This document shows positions 9,642-17,225 of a DNA stretch of 64,000 bases, piece by piece. Every line of letters starts with the position of its first letter. The first letter of the stretch is position 1. Source of the stretch: Streptomyces drozdowiczii (GTDB lineage Bacteria; Actinomycetota; Actinomycetes; Streptomycetales; Streptomycetaceae); contig NZ_CP098740.1 in assembly GCF_026167665.1 (NCBI RefSeq), forward strand, positions 2,356,001 through 2,420,000. Direction: 5' to 3'. The notes beneath the pieces are model-generated. The model did not search any database and was not told where the DNA came from. It worked only from the letters and a program-made list of their open reading frames with translations. Position numbers and translations under genes: made by a program.

Positions 9642-10322
9642 TCAGTGCCGGACGCGCAGCCGGTCGGTGCTGTCCTCGCTCGGCTGGACGACGACGATCC
9701 CCTGGCCGGAGAAGGCCATCTGGAACGCCTCGCCGCTGCCCCGCCCGATGAGCGAGGACGCCTTGAAGCTGCGCTTGCCCTTCACCTTGAGGTTCGGGGA
9801 CCAGGCGACCAGCGCGTCCGGGTCGACGTACGTCTCGTCCTCGCCGCGCCCGCAGTCGACCACCAGCGGCGTGCCGCGCGAGGTGATCGCGACCCAGCCG
9901 GTCCCCGAGATGCAGACGTTCCACAGGCCCTGGCCGGCGAACTTGGCGAGGCCCTTGACCCGCTCGACGCCCCAGGTGAGGTGGCCGTCGAAGGCGAGCA
10001 CATTGGTGCCGTTGACCGAGATCGAGTCGTTGTTGAGGTTGATGACGACGACGTCGGCGCCGTAGTCGGCGAGGTAGAGCAGGCCGTCGCCGGTGCACTT
10101 CATGAGCGGCGCGCCCTCGCCGGTGATCCACTGCGAGGCGATCTGGCGGACGGCGGGCGGGTTGGGCTCGTACTGGATGAAGCCCTCGTACGCGACCATC
10201 GATCCGGTGCGCGCGTAGAGGTCCTGGCCGGTCGCCATGGCGACCTTCAGCATGGAATGGCCGTGGTTCTCCATCCGTGCCGTGACGGGGGTCGGGGCGT
10301 AGCCCGCGAGTTGCTGGTTCAT
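9642..10322 (-). CDS. AIM24 family protein (middle gene of operon)
   Basis: 226 residues from ATG 10322 (GGGAG just upstream). It is a paralogue of its neighbours, with the same FAGQGLW and ISGTGW turn motifs and a C-terminal SGQGIVVVQPSE strand nearly identical to the end of the gene upstream. There is no signal peptide. It lies 11 bases downstream of the TerD-AIM24 gene and 19 bases upstream of the third AIM24 gene, so all three are probably one transcript. Confidence 0.85.
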   Translation of the reverse strand: MNQQLAGYAPTPVTARMENHGHSMLKVAMATGQDLYARTGSMVAYEGFIQYEPNPPAVRQIASQWITGEGAPLMKCTGDGLLYLADYGADVVVINLNNDSISVNGTNVLAFDGHLTWGVERVKGLAKFAGQGLWNVCISGTGWVAITSRGTPLVVDCGRGEDETYVDPDALVAWSPNLKVKGKRSFKASSLIGRGSGEAFQMAFSGQGIVVVQPSEDSTDRLRVRH

Positions 10323-10333
10323 GACGGGCTCCC

Positions 10334-11973
10334 TCAGACCTCGTAGGGCTGGACGACGATGAAGTTGCCGGGCGCGCCCCGGAACTGGAGGTTCACGGTC
10401 TCGCCGCTGTGTCCGGGGTACGCGTTGCGGCGCAGCCGGACCTGGCTGGAGATGATCACCTGGGACGCGGACGACCACGCCACCACGGCGTTGCAGTCGG
10501 CGAAGGTGGTCGGGGTGACCGGCAGGACGACGGGGACGCCGTGCGTCTTGACGACGAGCGTGCCGGTCCCCTGGAACTGCATGGTGAACAGGGCACCGCC
10601 GGGGATGCCGTGGCCCTCGATGCGGCGCACTTCGTACTGGAGCGACTCGTCGAAGGCGAGCACGTTCTCGGCGGAGACGCAGACGCCGTCGCCCTGGAGC
10701 TCGATGGAGTGCAGATGGGCGCCTTCCTCGGCGAGGAAGACCTGGCCACGGCCGGTACAGCGCATGAGCTGCATCTCCTGGCCGGTGGCGTTGCCCACCA
10801 TGCGGCCGGCGAAACCCGCGCCCTTGTAGCTGAAGTCGACCTTGCCCTGGTACATCACCATGCTGCCCTGCCGGGCCAGCACTCCCGTGCCGCCCATGGT
10901 CAGGTCGACCCGCATGAGCTGCTGGTTCTGCGGGGTCCAGCGCTGTCCGGTCGCGGTCTCCTTGTACGGCTGGAGCGCGGCCTGAAGACCGGCGCCGGCG
11001 GCCTGCGGAGCGCCGCCGGGCATGCCCTGCCCGCCCGGCGGCATGCCGGGAGGCTGCTGCCCGTACGGGGCCGGGGCCTGCTGCCCGTAGGGTGCGGGCG
11101 CCTGCCCGGGGACCTGCCCGAACTGCTGCTGGGGCTGCTGGGGCTGCTGCCCGAAGTGCTGCGGCTGCTGGCCGGGCTGTCCGTACGGGGCCGGCGCGGG
11201 CGGCGGGGGCACGGTGCCGCCGGGCGGGGTCATCGGGGCGACGATCGTCGGCGCGGCGTGCATCTGCTGCTGCGGGGTCGGCGCCGGGCCGGGGGCCGGC
11301 GGCGGGGTCCCGAAGGACGGCGCGGGCTGCGGGGCCTGGGGTGCCTGCGGGGCCGCCGGGGCGCCGAAGGACGGGGCCGGGGCGGCCTGCGCGGGCGGGG
11401 CGAAGGAGGGGGCTGCGCCCTGGGGTGGCGCGGCGGCGGGAGTCTCCTCGGCGACCTCGCCGCCGAAGTTCTTCAGCAGCGCTTCCAGACCGCCGTCGAA
11501 GCCCTGGCCGACCGCGGCGAAGCGCCAGACGTCCTTGAGGTAGAAGTCGCCCAGCATGACGGCGCGCTCGGTGCTGAACTCCGAGCCGTTGAACGCGTAC
11601 CTGACGACTTCCTCGCCGCCCGCGACGATCCGGATGTATCCGGGACCGACCTGCGACATCTGTCCGGCACCGTCCACGGTCGCGGTGAAGGACAGCTTGT
11701 GGATGTTCGCCGGAATGCGGTCCAGGGTGACGCGGAACGATTCGGTGTCACCGGCCTGGGCGCCGAGGAGCTGAATGGACTCCTCGGGGATTTCGGCTGG
11801 TTGAAGAAGATGAAATACCGGTCGTCGGAGAGCTGCTCATTGGCATCGAGCCCGAAGCAGCTGATGTCAAAGCTCAGCCCCGGGCCGGCGATCTGCACAC
11901 CTACGTACAGGTCCGTCCCCGGCGTGAGATCGCTGATCTTGGCCTTGTGGCCGCGTTGGAATTCCCTGGCCAT
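10334..11973 (-). CDS. TerD-AIM24 fusion protein, interrupted by an apparent frameshift
   Basis: The N-terminal ~165 residues are a TerD domain (starts MAREFQRGHKAKI; Ca-binding-type GDFYLKD and VMLGD segments). A ~145-residue linker very rich in Pro, Gln and Ala follows, then a C-terminal AIM24 domain. The TerD part is split: one frame runs from ATG 11973 to FFNQPKSP, the other resumes with the expected continuation ESIQLLG-like sequence. One extra base in the C run at about 11785-11788 restores a ~546-residue protein. TerD proteins belong to tellurite/stress (ter) systems that act near the membrane. First gene of the AIM24 operon. I treat the break as a consensus error. Confidence 0.8.
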
Positions 11974-12048
11974 GCGTAACGACCGTCCCCCATCCGGAAG
12001 GTGAATGCGTCGCGTCAGGCTATCCGCAAACTCCGGCCTTGGGCGAAG

Positions 12049-12069
12049 CCGGTACAGACCCGGTACAGA
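12049..12069. repeat. pair of 10-bp direct repeats upstream of the TerD-AIM24 gene
   Basis: CCGGTACAGA occurs at 12049-12058 and again at 12060-12069, an 11-base spacing or one helical turn, about 75 bases upstream of the TerD-AIM24 start. A regulator site is possible but unproved. Confidence 0.4.
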
Positions 12070-12104
12070 AACACCCGACACCGCTCACCCGGCGCCACCA
12101 CCAG

Positions 12105-12724
12105 TCACTCGCCGCGTGCGGCGGGCAGATGGGGCAGCCGGTCGGCGGCCACCACCCCTCCAGATAGCCGCGGGCCCGCTCGGTGCGCGGATAGGCATCC
12201 AACAGGCGCCAGAACCGCGGCCCGTGCCCGGGCACCAGGAGGTGGGCGAGCTCGTGGACGAGCACGTAGTCCACGACGTACTCGGGCATGCCCTGCAAGC
12301 GGTGCGACAGCCGGATGCTGCCCTCGGACGGGGTGCACGAGCCCCATCTGGTGTTCTGGTTGGTCACCCATCGCACGGAGGCGGGCCTGGCCCGGCCCTC
12401 CAAGTACTGGGCGGACAGGCGCTCCGCCCGCTCGGCCAGCTCGGTGTCGCCGAGGACGCGTCTGCTCTCCTGGGCGGCGAGCTTGTCGAGCATCACGTCC
12501 ACCCAGCGCCGTTCCTCGGCCTCGGACATCCGGGCGGGGATGAGCACGATCGTGCGGTCGCCCTCGCGGTAGGCGGTGACCGTTCTGCTGCGGCGGGCGC
12601 TTCTGCGGACCTCGACGGCGCTCGTGGCCGGGGCGCGGCGGGCAGGGTTCGCACCGCGCCGGCGGGTTCCGGCGCCGGGCAGGGCGGGCTCCCCGGCGGA
12701 GCCGGGCGACGGGTCGGCGGGCAC
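12105..12724 (-). CDS. YgjP-type (DUF45) metallopeptidase, probable C-terminal frameshift
   Basis: Begins at GTG 12724 with a ~40-residue Arg/Pro-rich leader, then the YgjP domain with NTRWGSC and the zinc motif HELAH at about residues 155-159, followed by HGPRFW, the usual downstream segment. These intracellular zinc peptidases have few known substrates. In the printed frame the protein continues as a Trp/Cys-rich tail to 12020, which is unlike the family. Adding one G in the run at 12155-12158 instead gives an ending of VVAADRLPHLPAARGE and a stop at 12105, about 206 residues. I prefer that version. Confidence 0.8.
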
Positions 12725-12903
12725 GGCTCGACGTTACCCGCTGTGTGCGGGGGAAGTCCCGCCTCCGGGACGGTTCTCCGTGATCGGCTCCGCGCCTTGC
12801 ACCATTTGAACGACTAATACCCACGCCTGTGGATAACTTTCCGCACGTCTCGGCGGTCCGCTGCATTCTGGCAAAGGAACACGCACAGCGAAGTCACAGA
12901 CGC

Positions 12904-12931
12904 ACAGTCGCGGACACACAGTCGCGGACAC
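12904..12931. repeat. two tandem copies of a 14-bp unit
   Basis: ACAGTCGCGGACAC occurs twice head to tail just before the start region of the E1-like gene. It is too short for a functional claim. Confidence 0.5.
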
Positions 12932-12948
12932 ACAGACCGGGGGAAGCC

Positions 12949-14097
12949 GTGCATCCGATGTTGAAGCCCGCACTGCGCCGCGCTTGGCGGGGCGGGGACA
13001 CCGTGCAATTCGGAGTGACACCCGCACATGCGGTGAAGGTCGGCCCGATGGATATCGCGACGGGCTGTTTCATGGAACTGCTCGACGGCACCAGAGGCAT
13101 GCCGCTGCTCCGCGAACAGGCCAGGGCGATGGACTTGAGCGAGCGTCATGTGGACACCCTGGTGACACGGTTGGTGGACGCCGGACTCGTGGACGACGTG
13201 CGGGCGGGCGGCCCGGCGGCGGACGCTCTGCGGAGCAGGTCCGACGTCCTGGAGCGACACCGCCCCGACCTGGCCTCGCTCTCCGTCGTGCATCCCGAGC
13301 CCGGCGGCGGGATGCGCAGACTCGCGGCCCGCCGCTCGATGCGCGTGCAGGTCCGGGGCGCGGGCAGGGTCGGCGCGACCATCGCGGCGCTGCTCTCCGG
13401 AGCGGGGGTCGGCCGGGTGGAGGTCATGGACGGCGGGTGTACGGAGCCGGGCGACGTGTCCCCGGGAGGGCTGCCCGCCTCCGCCGTCGGGGAGCGCAGG
13501 GACATGGCGGCCCGGCAGCTGGTCCGCCGCTCAGCCCCCGGCCCGGGGCCCCGGGCACCCGGGGCGGCGGGCTGCGGACCGGCCGGGCACGAGCCGGGGC
13601 TGTCCCTCATCGTGGTCGCCCCGCGCGACGGACTCTCGGCCTACGTCCCCGATCCGGGCACCGCCGAGCCGTGGATCTCCTCGGGGACACCTCATCTGTA
13701 CGCGGGGGTGATGGAGGCCACCGGCTTCGTCGGGCCCCTGGTCCTGCCCGGCGGCACGGCCTGCGCCGGCTGCCTCCAGCTGCATCAGCGGGACCGGGAT
13801 CCGCAGTGGCCGCGCATGCTGGCACAGTGGCAGTCCGGGCGGCGCGGCGCCGCTCAGGCGTGCGACCTGGCGCTGGGGACGGCGGTGGCGGGGCTCGCGG
13901 CGGCGCATGCGCTGGCCTTCCTGGACGGCGAGCTGCCCGTGAGCACCGGTGCGCGGTGGGAGGCGGCGCTGCCGCTGTTGGACTGGAGGTCGGAGCGGAT
14001 CGGGGCGCACCTCGACTGTTCCTGTGGCGCCGCCGGTCACACTGAGGGGGTCCGCGCCTCCGGAGCCGGCACGGCGCACGACACAATGGCCGGGTAA
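12949..14097 (+). CDS. E1-like (ThiF/HesA-fold) protein, TOMM cyclodehydratase partner type
   Basis: 382 residues from GTG 12949, with GGGGGAAG just before it (ATG 12958 is the alternative). The N-terminal ~75 residues look like a winged-helix peptide-binding domain (ATGCFMELLDG ... LSERHVDTLVTRL), followed by a Rossmann segment (VRGAGRVGATIAALL, about 134) typical of E1 enzymes. Two Cys pairs, CAGC (about 271/274) and CSC (about 357/359), could bind zinc. E1-like proteins with this layout present leader peptides to YcaO cyclodehydratases in azole peptide pathways, but no YcaO gene or precursor is nearby and canonical adenylation residues are not obvious. A housekeeping role in streptomycetes is likely; function unassigned. 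Confidence 0.7.
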   Translation: MHPMLKPALRRAWRGGDTVQFGVTPAHAVKVGPMDIATGCFMELLDGTRGMPLLREQARAMDLSERHVDTLVTRLVDAGLVDDVRAGGPAADALRSRSDVLERHRPDLASLSVVHPEPGGGMRRLAARRSMRVQVRGAGRVGATIAALLSGAGVGRVEVMDGGCTEPGDVSPGGLPASAVGERRDMAARQLVRRSAPGPGPRAPGAAGCGPAGHEPGLSLIVVAPRDGLSAYVPDPGTAEPWISSGTPHLYAGVMEATGFVGPLVLPGGTACAGCLQLHQRDRDPQWPRMLAQWQSGRRGAAQACDLALGTAVAGLAAAHALAFLDGELPVSTGARWEAALPLLDWRSERIGAHLDCSCGAAGHTEGVRASGAGTAHDTMAG

Positions 14098-14138
14098 CCG
14101 CCGCCCGCAGCGCGGCAGTCTGGGACTTGGAGGGGCAT

Positions 14139-15590
14139 ATGTCTGATCTTCCCCGGAAGGCGGTCACCCGTACCGCCAAGCTGGCCGCGCTGCCGTTGGG
14201 TTTCGCCGGCCGAGCGACGTGGGGGCTGGGCAAGCGCATCGGCGGGAAGTCGGCGGAGCTGGTGGCCCGCGAGGTCCAGCAGCGCACCGCCGACCAGCTC
14301 TTCAAGGTCCTCGGAGAGCTGAAGGGCGGCGCGATGAAGCTCGGCCAGGCCCTGTCGGTCTTCGAGTCCGCGCTGCCCGAGGAGGTCGCGGGCCCGTACC
14401 GCGCGGCACTCACCAAACTCCAGGAGGCCGCCCCGCCCATGCCGAGCGGCACGGTGCACGCGGTCCTGGCGGAGCGGCTCGGCGAGGACTGGCGGGAGCT
14501 GTTCCTGACGTTCGACGACAAGCCGTCGGCCGCGGCGTCGATCGGCCAGGTGCACCGGGCGGTGTGGCACGACGGCCGGGACGTGGCCGTGAAGGTGCAG
14601 TACCCGGGCGCGGGTGCGGCGCTGCTCTCGGACCTGACCCAGCTCAGCCGGTTCGCGCGGCTGCTGGGTCCGCTGGTTCCGGGCATGGACATCAAGCCCT
14701 TGATCACGGAGTTGCGCGACCGGGTCTCCGAGGAGCTGGACTACGAGCAGGAGGCGCGGTCGCAGCAGGCGCATGCCGAGGAGTTCGCGGACGATCCCGA
14801 CGTCGTGGTCCCGGAGGTGGTCCACCAGTCGGCGCAGGTGCTGGTCACCGAGTGGATGGACGGTGTCCCGCTGGCCGATGTGATCGCCGACGGCACGGCC
14901 GGGCAGCGCGACCGGGCCGGCCAGCTGCTCGCGAGGTTCCTCTTCTCCGGTCCGGCGCGCACCGGCTTGCTCCACGCCGACCCGCACCCGGGCAACTTCC
15001 GGCTGCTGCCCCCGGACCCGGGCGCGTCCGGCGAGGAGGGCGACGAGCGTGCGGACGCGACCCAATGGCGCCTGGGCGTACTGGACTTCGGGACGGTGGA
15101 CCGGCTGCCGGGCGGACTGCCGCAGACCATCGGGGACGCGTTGCGGCTGACGCTGGGGGGCGACGCGGACGCGGTCTACGAGATGCTGCGGGCGGAGGGG
15201 TTCGTCAAGGACTCGATCGACCTGGAGCCGGACGCGGTGCTGGACTACCTGCTGCCGATCATTGAGCCGGCCGAGGTGGAGGAGTTCACGTTCAGCCGGA
15301 GCTGGATGCGTCATCAGGCGGCCCGGATAGCGGATCCGCGCTCCCCGGCCCATCAGTTGGGCAAGCAGTTGAACCTGCCGCCGTCCTATCTGCTGATACA
15401 CCGGGTGACGCTGAGCACGATCGGGGTGCTGTGCCAGCTCGGCGCCACGGTCCGCCTCCGCGACGAACTCGAGTCCTGGCTGCCGGGGTTCCTGCCGGTG
15501 GAGGACGGGGAGGGCCTGGACTCCGGGGGCCAGGGCTCCGAGCACCTGCCGCCGACGCGGAGGTCCGCCGAAACGGTGGACGCCGGCTAG
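14139..15590 (+). CDS. ABC1/UbiB family atypical kinase
   Basis: 483 residues from ATG 14139, with GGAGG at 14129-14133. It carries the ABC1 signatures in order: the KxGQ motif in MKLGQALS (about 66), the Ala-rich nucleotide loop AAASIGQVH (about 130), the Lys of VAVKVQYPG (about 150), HADPHPGNF (about 279) and LDFGTVD (about 315). ABC1 proteins are ATPases or kinases linked to quinone and lipid metabolism. Streptomycetes make menaquinone, so the ubiquinone role does not transfer directly. Its neighbour is wblC, as in mycobacteria (Rv3197-whiB7). A strong pair of hairpins follows the gene. Confidence 0.9.
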   Translation: MSDLPRKAVTRTAKLAALPLGFAGRATWGLGKRIGGKSAELVAREVQQRTADQLFKVLGELKGGAMKLGQALSVFESALPEEVAGPYRAALTKLQEAAPPMPSGTVHAVLAERLGEDWRELFLTFDDKPSAAASIGQVHRAVWHDGRDVAVKVQYPGAGAALLSDLTQLSRFARLLGPLVPGMDIKPLITELRDRVSEELDYEQEARSQQAHAEEFADDPDVVVPEVVHQSAQVLVTEWMDGVPLADVIADGTAGQRDRAGQLLARFLFSGPARTGLLHADPHPGNFRLLPPDPGASGEEGDERADATQWRLGVLDFGTVDRLPGGLPQTIGDALRLTLGGDADAVYEMLRAEGFVKDSIDLEPDAVLDYLLPIIEPAEVEEFTFSRSWMRHQAARIADPRSPAHQLGKQLNLPPSYLLIHRVTLSTIGVLCQLGATVRLRDELESWLPGFLPVEDGEGLDSGGQGSEHLPPTRRSAETVDAG

Positions 15591-15613
15591 CCGAGCCCGG
15601 GTCCGGCCCTGCG

Positions 15614-15650
15614 CGGACCGGACCAGGCCCGGACCGGACCGGACCAGGCC
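15614..15650. repeat. 16-bp direct repeat downstream of the ABC1 kinase gene
   Basis: CGGACCGGACCAGGCC occurs at 15614-15629 and at 15635-15650, just past the stop codon and before the terminator hairpins. Its role is unknown; slippage-prone GGACC units are the simplest origin. Confidence 0.6.
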
Positions 15651-15651
15651 A

Positions 15652-15720
15652 GGCGTTTCGGGGCCGTCCCGCCCACGAAACGCCCCCGGGGCCGGTCCGT
15701 TGGACGGATCGGCCCCGGGG
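15652..15720. terminator. two consecutive hairpins between convergent genes
   Basis: A 9-bp perfect stem (15652-15660 with 15676-15684) is followed by a 16-bp stem with one mismatch (15684-15699 with 15705-15720). They lie between the ABC1 gene and the converging small gene and could stop transcription from both sides. Neither has a clear T tract, which is common in streptomycetes. Confidence 0.7.
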
Positions 15721-15817
15721 TGGGGTGCTGCTGCGCGGGTGGCGCCGGGAGGCGCGGCCCGCCGGGCGCAGAGAGCGGCTGCGTCCGGGCGGGGCCTCCG
15801 TGGCCGGCCGGGGCCGG

Positions 15818-16087
15818 TCAGTGCATGACGGCCATGGCCAGCGCGCGGCGGGCGCGCATCGAGGCGCGCTCCGCACGGCGCTGCATCCGCCGGGCGGAGA
15901 TCAGGCGCACGGCCTGACGGTCCGCGTCGGCCTCGCGCAGGCGGTCGTGCATATGCGCACGGGCCAGGGCTTCTGGGATGAGTTGCATTTCGCGGGTCCT
16001 GTTCTGACGCGAGTCGTTCGCGCCGATGATGGTGACGTCTGGGGTCGCGGAGCCGGCGGGCTCGGACGTGGGGGTGGGGATGGTCAT
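15818..16087 (-). CDS. small Arg/Ala-rich protein downstream of wblC (89 aa)
   Basis: The last 56 residues (from MQLIPEALARAHMH) are a charged helix rich in Arg, Ala and Met; a shorter start exists at ATG 15988. I chose ATG 16087 because codon third positions between the two starts are almost all G/C, which suggests coding. The frame is open further up to ATG 16147 as well. It follows wblC on the same strand and could be cotranscribed. I do not recognise a function. Confidence 0.55.
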   Translation of the reverse strand: MTIPTPTSEPAGSATPDVTIIGANDSRQNRTREMQLIPEALARAHMHDRLREADADRQAVRLISARRMQRRAERASMRARRALAMAVMH

Positions 16088-16179
16088 TGGAGCCTGGTTT
16101 CGGGGATCGTGGGTGAGGGGACGGTCGATGGTTCCGATGCGCTTCATGGGCTTGGGGGCCGGGACCCCCAGGTCGGCGG

Positions 16180-16548
16180 TCACGCCGCGACCGGGTTCTT
16201 GCGCGGGCGGCCACGCGGCCGCTTCCGGGCGACGACGACGCCCTGGATGAAGAGCTCGCCACCCCAGACGCCCCACGGCTCGCGTCGCTCCTTGGCGCCG
16301 GCGAGACACGCCTCGACCAGCGGGCAGGTGCGGCAGAGGGACTTCGCGTACTCGACGTCCGCCGGCGACTCCGCGAAGAAGACCTCCGGGTCGTAGGCGC
16401 GGCAGGGGACGGGTACGCCGAGGTTCTCGATGGCGTCGTCGAGCGCGGTGAGCGCGGTGAGCGGGGTCAAGGTGGAGTCCTCCGTGAGGCCGGGCGGGGA
16501 GATCGTGTCGGAAGGCGGTACGGACGGGGCGTGCGCTTCGAGTTGCAC
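16180..16548 (-). CDS. wblC: WhiB-family regulator WblC/WhiB7
   Basis: 122 residues. The four iron-sulfur Cys are at 49, 72, 75 and 81, the GVWGG turn at 93-97, and the C-terminal AT-hook RGRP at 112-115, which is the WhiB7 hallmark among WhiB proteins. WhiB7/WblC binds the housekeeping sigma factor and activates intrinsic antibiotic-resistance genes, and in Streptomyces also sigR. I start it at GTG 16548 because GAGGA lies about 9 bases upstream and orthologues begin MQLEAHAP; the frame is open upstream but runs into the terminator of the leader. Expression is probably controlled by the attenuator and autoregulated promoter described separately. Confidence 0.95.
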   Translation of the reverse strand: MQLEAHAPSVPPSDTISPPGLTEDSTLTPLTALTALDDAIENLGVPVPCRAYDPEVFFAESPADVEYAKSLCRTCPLVEACLAGAKERREPWGVWGGELFIQGVVVARKRPRGRPRKNPVAA

Positions 16549-16654
16549 GGTGGTGGTGTCCTCGTCTGGTCGTTTCCGGCCTGTTGGCCGGGGGGTGGCT
16601 GGTACCAGGTCCTGCTTGTCCCGAGGCCCCTTCTCGTTGTCCCGCCCGTGGAGG

Positions 16655-16698
16655 CAAAACAAAAGGGCCGCGGATCCCGAGTGGGGTTCCGCGGCCCT
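16655..16698 (-). terminator. attenuator (intrinsic terminator) in the wblC leader
   Basis: On the minus strand a 15-bp stem with a single internal mismatch (arms 16698-16684 and 16678-16664, 5-base loop) is followed directly by a U-rich run (UUUUGUUUU). It lies between the upstream reading frame and wblC, about 105 bases before the wblC start, so it would stop wblC transcription unless disrupted. Confidence 0.9.
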
Positions 16699-16757
16699 GA
16701 AGGCGCCGGCCTGATGCTGCATCAGGCTGGATCACTCCAGGGTTCAGGCCCACGGAA
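16687..16757 (-). promoter_or_regulatory. candidate anti-terminator pairing and stop-codon hairpin of the wblC uORF
   Basis: Two elements sit between the upstream frame and the terminator. A perfect 8-bp hairpin (16727-16720 with 16716-16709) contains the stop codon of the upstream frame. Separately, the uORF bases TTCCGTGG (16757-16750) can pair over eight positions, including one G-U, with CCGCGGAA in the 5' arm of the terminator (16694-16687), which would prevent the terminator from forming. Published work on whiB7/wblC describes ribosome-mediated attenuation by a uORF; the exact pairing here is my inference. Confidence 0.6.
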
Positions 16758-17060
16758 GGCCCACATCGTGTGGTGCTGCTTCGTCTGCTCGGTGACGCCG
16801 GCTTCCGCTCCCGCACCGACGGCCGCAAAGGCATAGGCCGGGGCCTGTCCCTTCGCTACTGCTGCTGCCGGTGCCTGGGTCGGTCGCTCATTGCGCTCCC
16901 GCACGGGAAGACCGGCCAGGGACATCGGAATGACGGCGGAGACGCCGGACACACCGGTGGCGCGCAGGGAGGACTTCGGGGCACGGGCGAGGAGGCCGAG
17001 CGAGCAGGCGGAGACGACCGAGAGATCGGTCATTTTGTTGGTCTCGACGATGCTGATCAC
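16722..17060 (-). CDS. wblC leader upstream open reading frame (uORF)
   Basis: A 112-codon frame starting at GTG 17060 with a strong GAGGAGG site 9 bases upstream and ending 24 bases before the wblC terminator. It is not a recognisable enzyme: an Ala-rich middle is followed by a C-terminus WAFRGPEPWSDPA that looks constrained. The equivalent uORF in front of streptomycete wblC is known to sense impaired translation: a normally moving ribosome lets the terminator form, while a stalled one permits readthrough. Its last ~12 codons overlap the pairing bases described for the leader. Whether the peptide itself has a role is unknown. Confidence 0.8.
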   Translation of the reverse strand: MISIVETNKMTDLSVVSACSLGLLARAPKSSLRATGVSGVSAVIPMSLAGLPVRERNERPTQAPAAAVAKGQAPAYAFAAVGAGAEAGVTEQTKQHHTMWAFRGPEPWSDPA

Positions 17061-17172
17061 TTCAATCGCCTCCTCTCGGCGTCTCGGGGGGACCGGCGGG
17101 CCGGTCCTGCGTATTCGGATAAGTACAGCACGGAGCCAGGGCTTCAGAGAAGCCGCTGTTTCCGTGGTTAAG

Positions 17173-17210
17173 AACCTATGGTGATGACTGGGGCGGGCGC
17201 AAACTATTTT
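17173..17210 (-). promoter_or_regulatory. candidate WblC-autoregulated promoter of wblC
   Basis: Read on the minus strand, an AT-rich block AAAAATAG (17210-17203) abuts a -35 TTGCGC (17202-17197), followed after 18 bases by a -10 TAGGTT (17178-17173). WhiB7 recognises an AT-rich element just upstream of the -35 through its AT-hook, and whiB7 activates itself. The predicted start near 17166 gives a leader of about 620 bases containing the uORF and attenuator. Confidence 0.65.
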
Positions 17211-17225
17211 TGCGACGAGTTTTTC

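Noticed and set aside
12904..12931. Possible CRISPR-like or satellite repeat
   Set aside because: Only two copies of a 14-base unit and no spacers.
12949..14097. Azole peptide (TOMM) biosynthetic cluster
   Set aside because: No YcaO, dehydrogenase, precursor peptide or transporter nearby.
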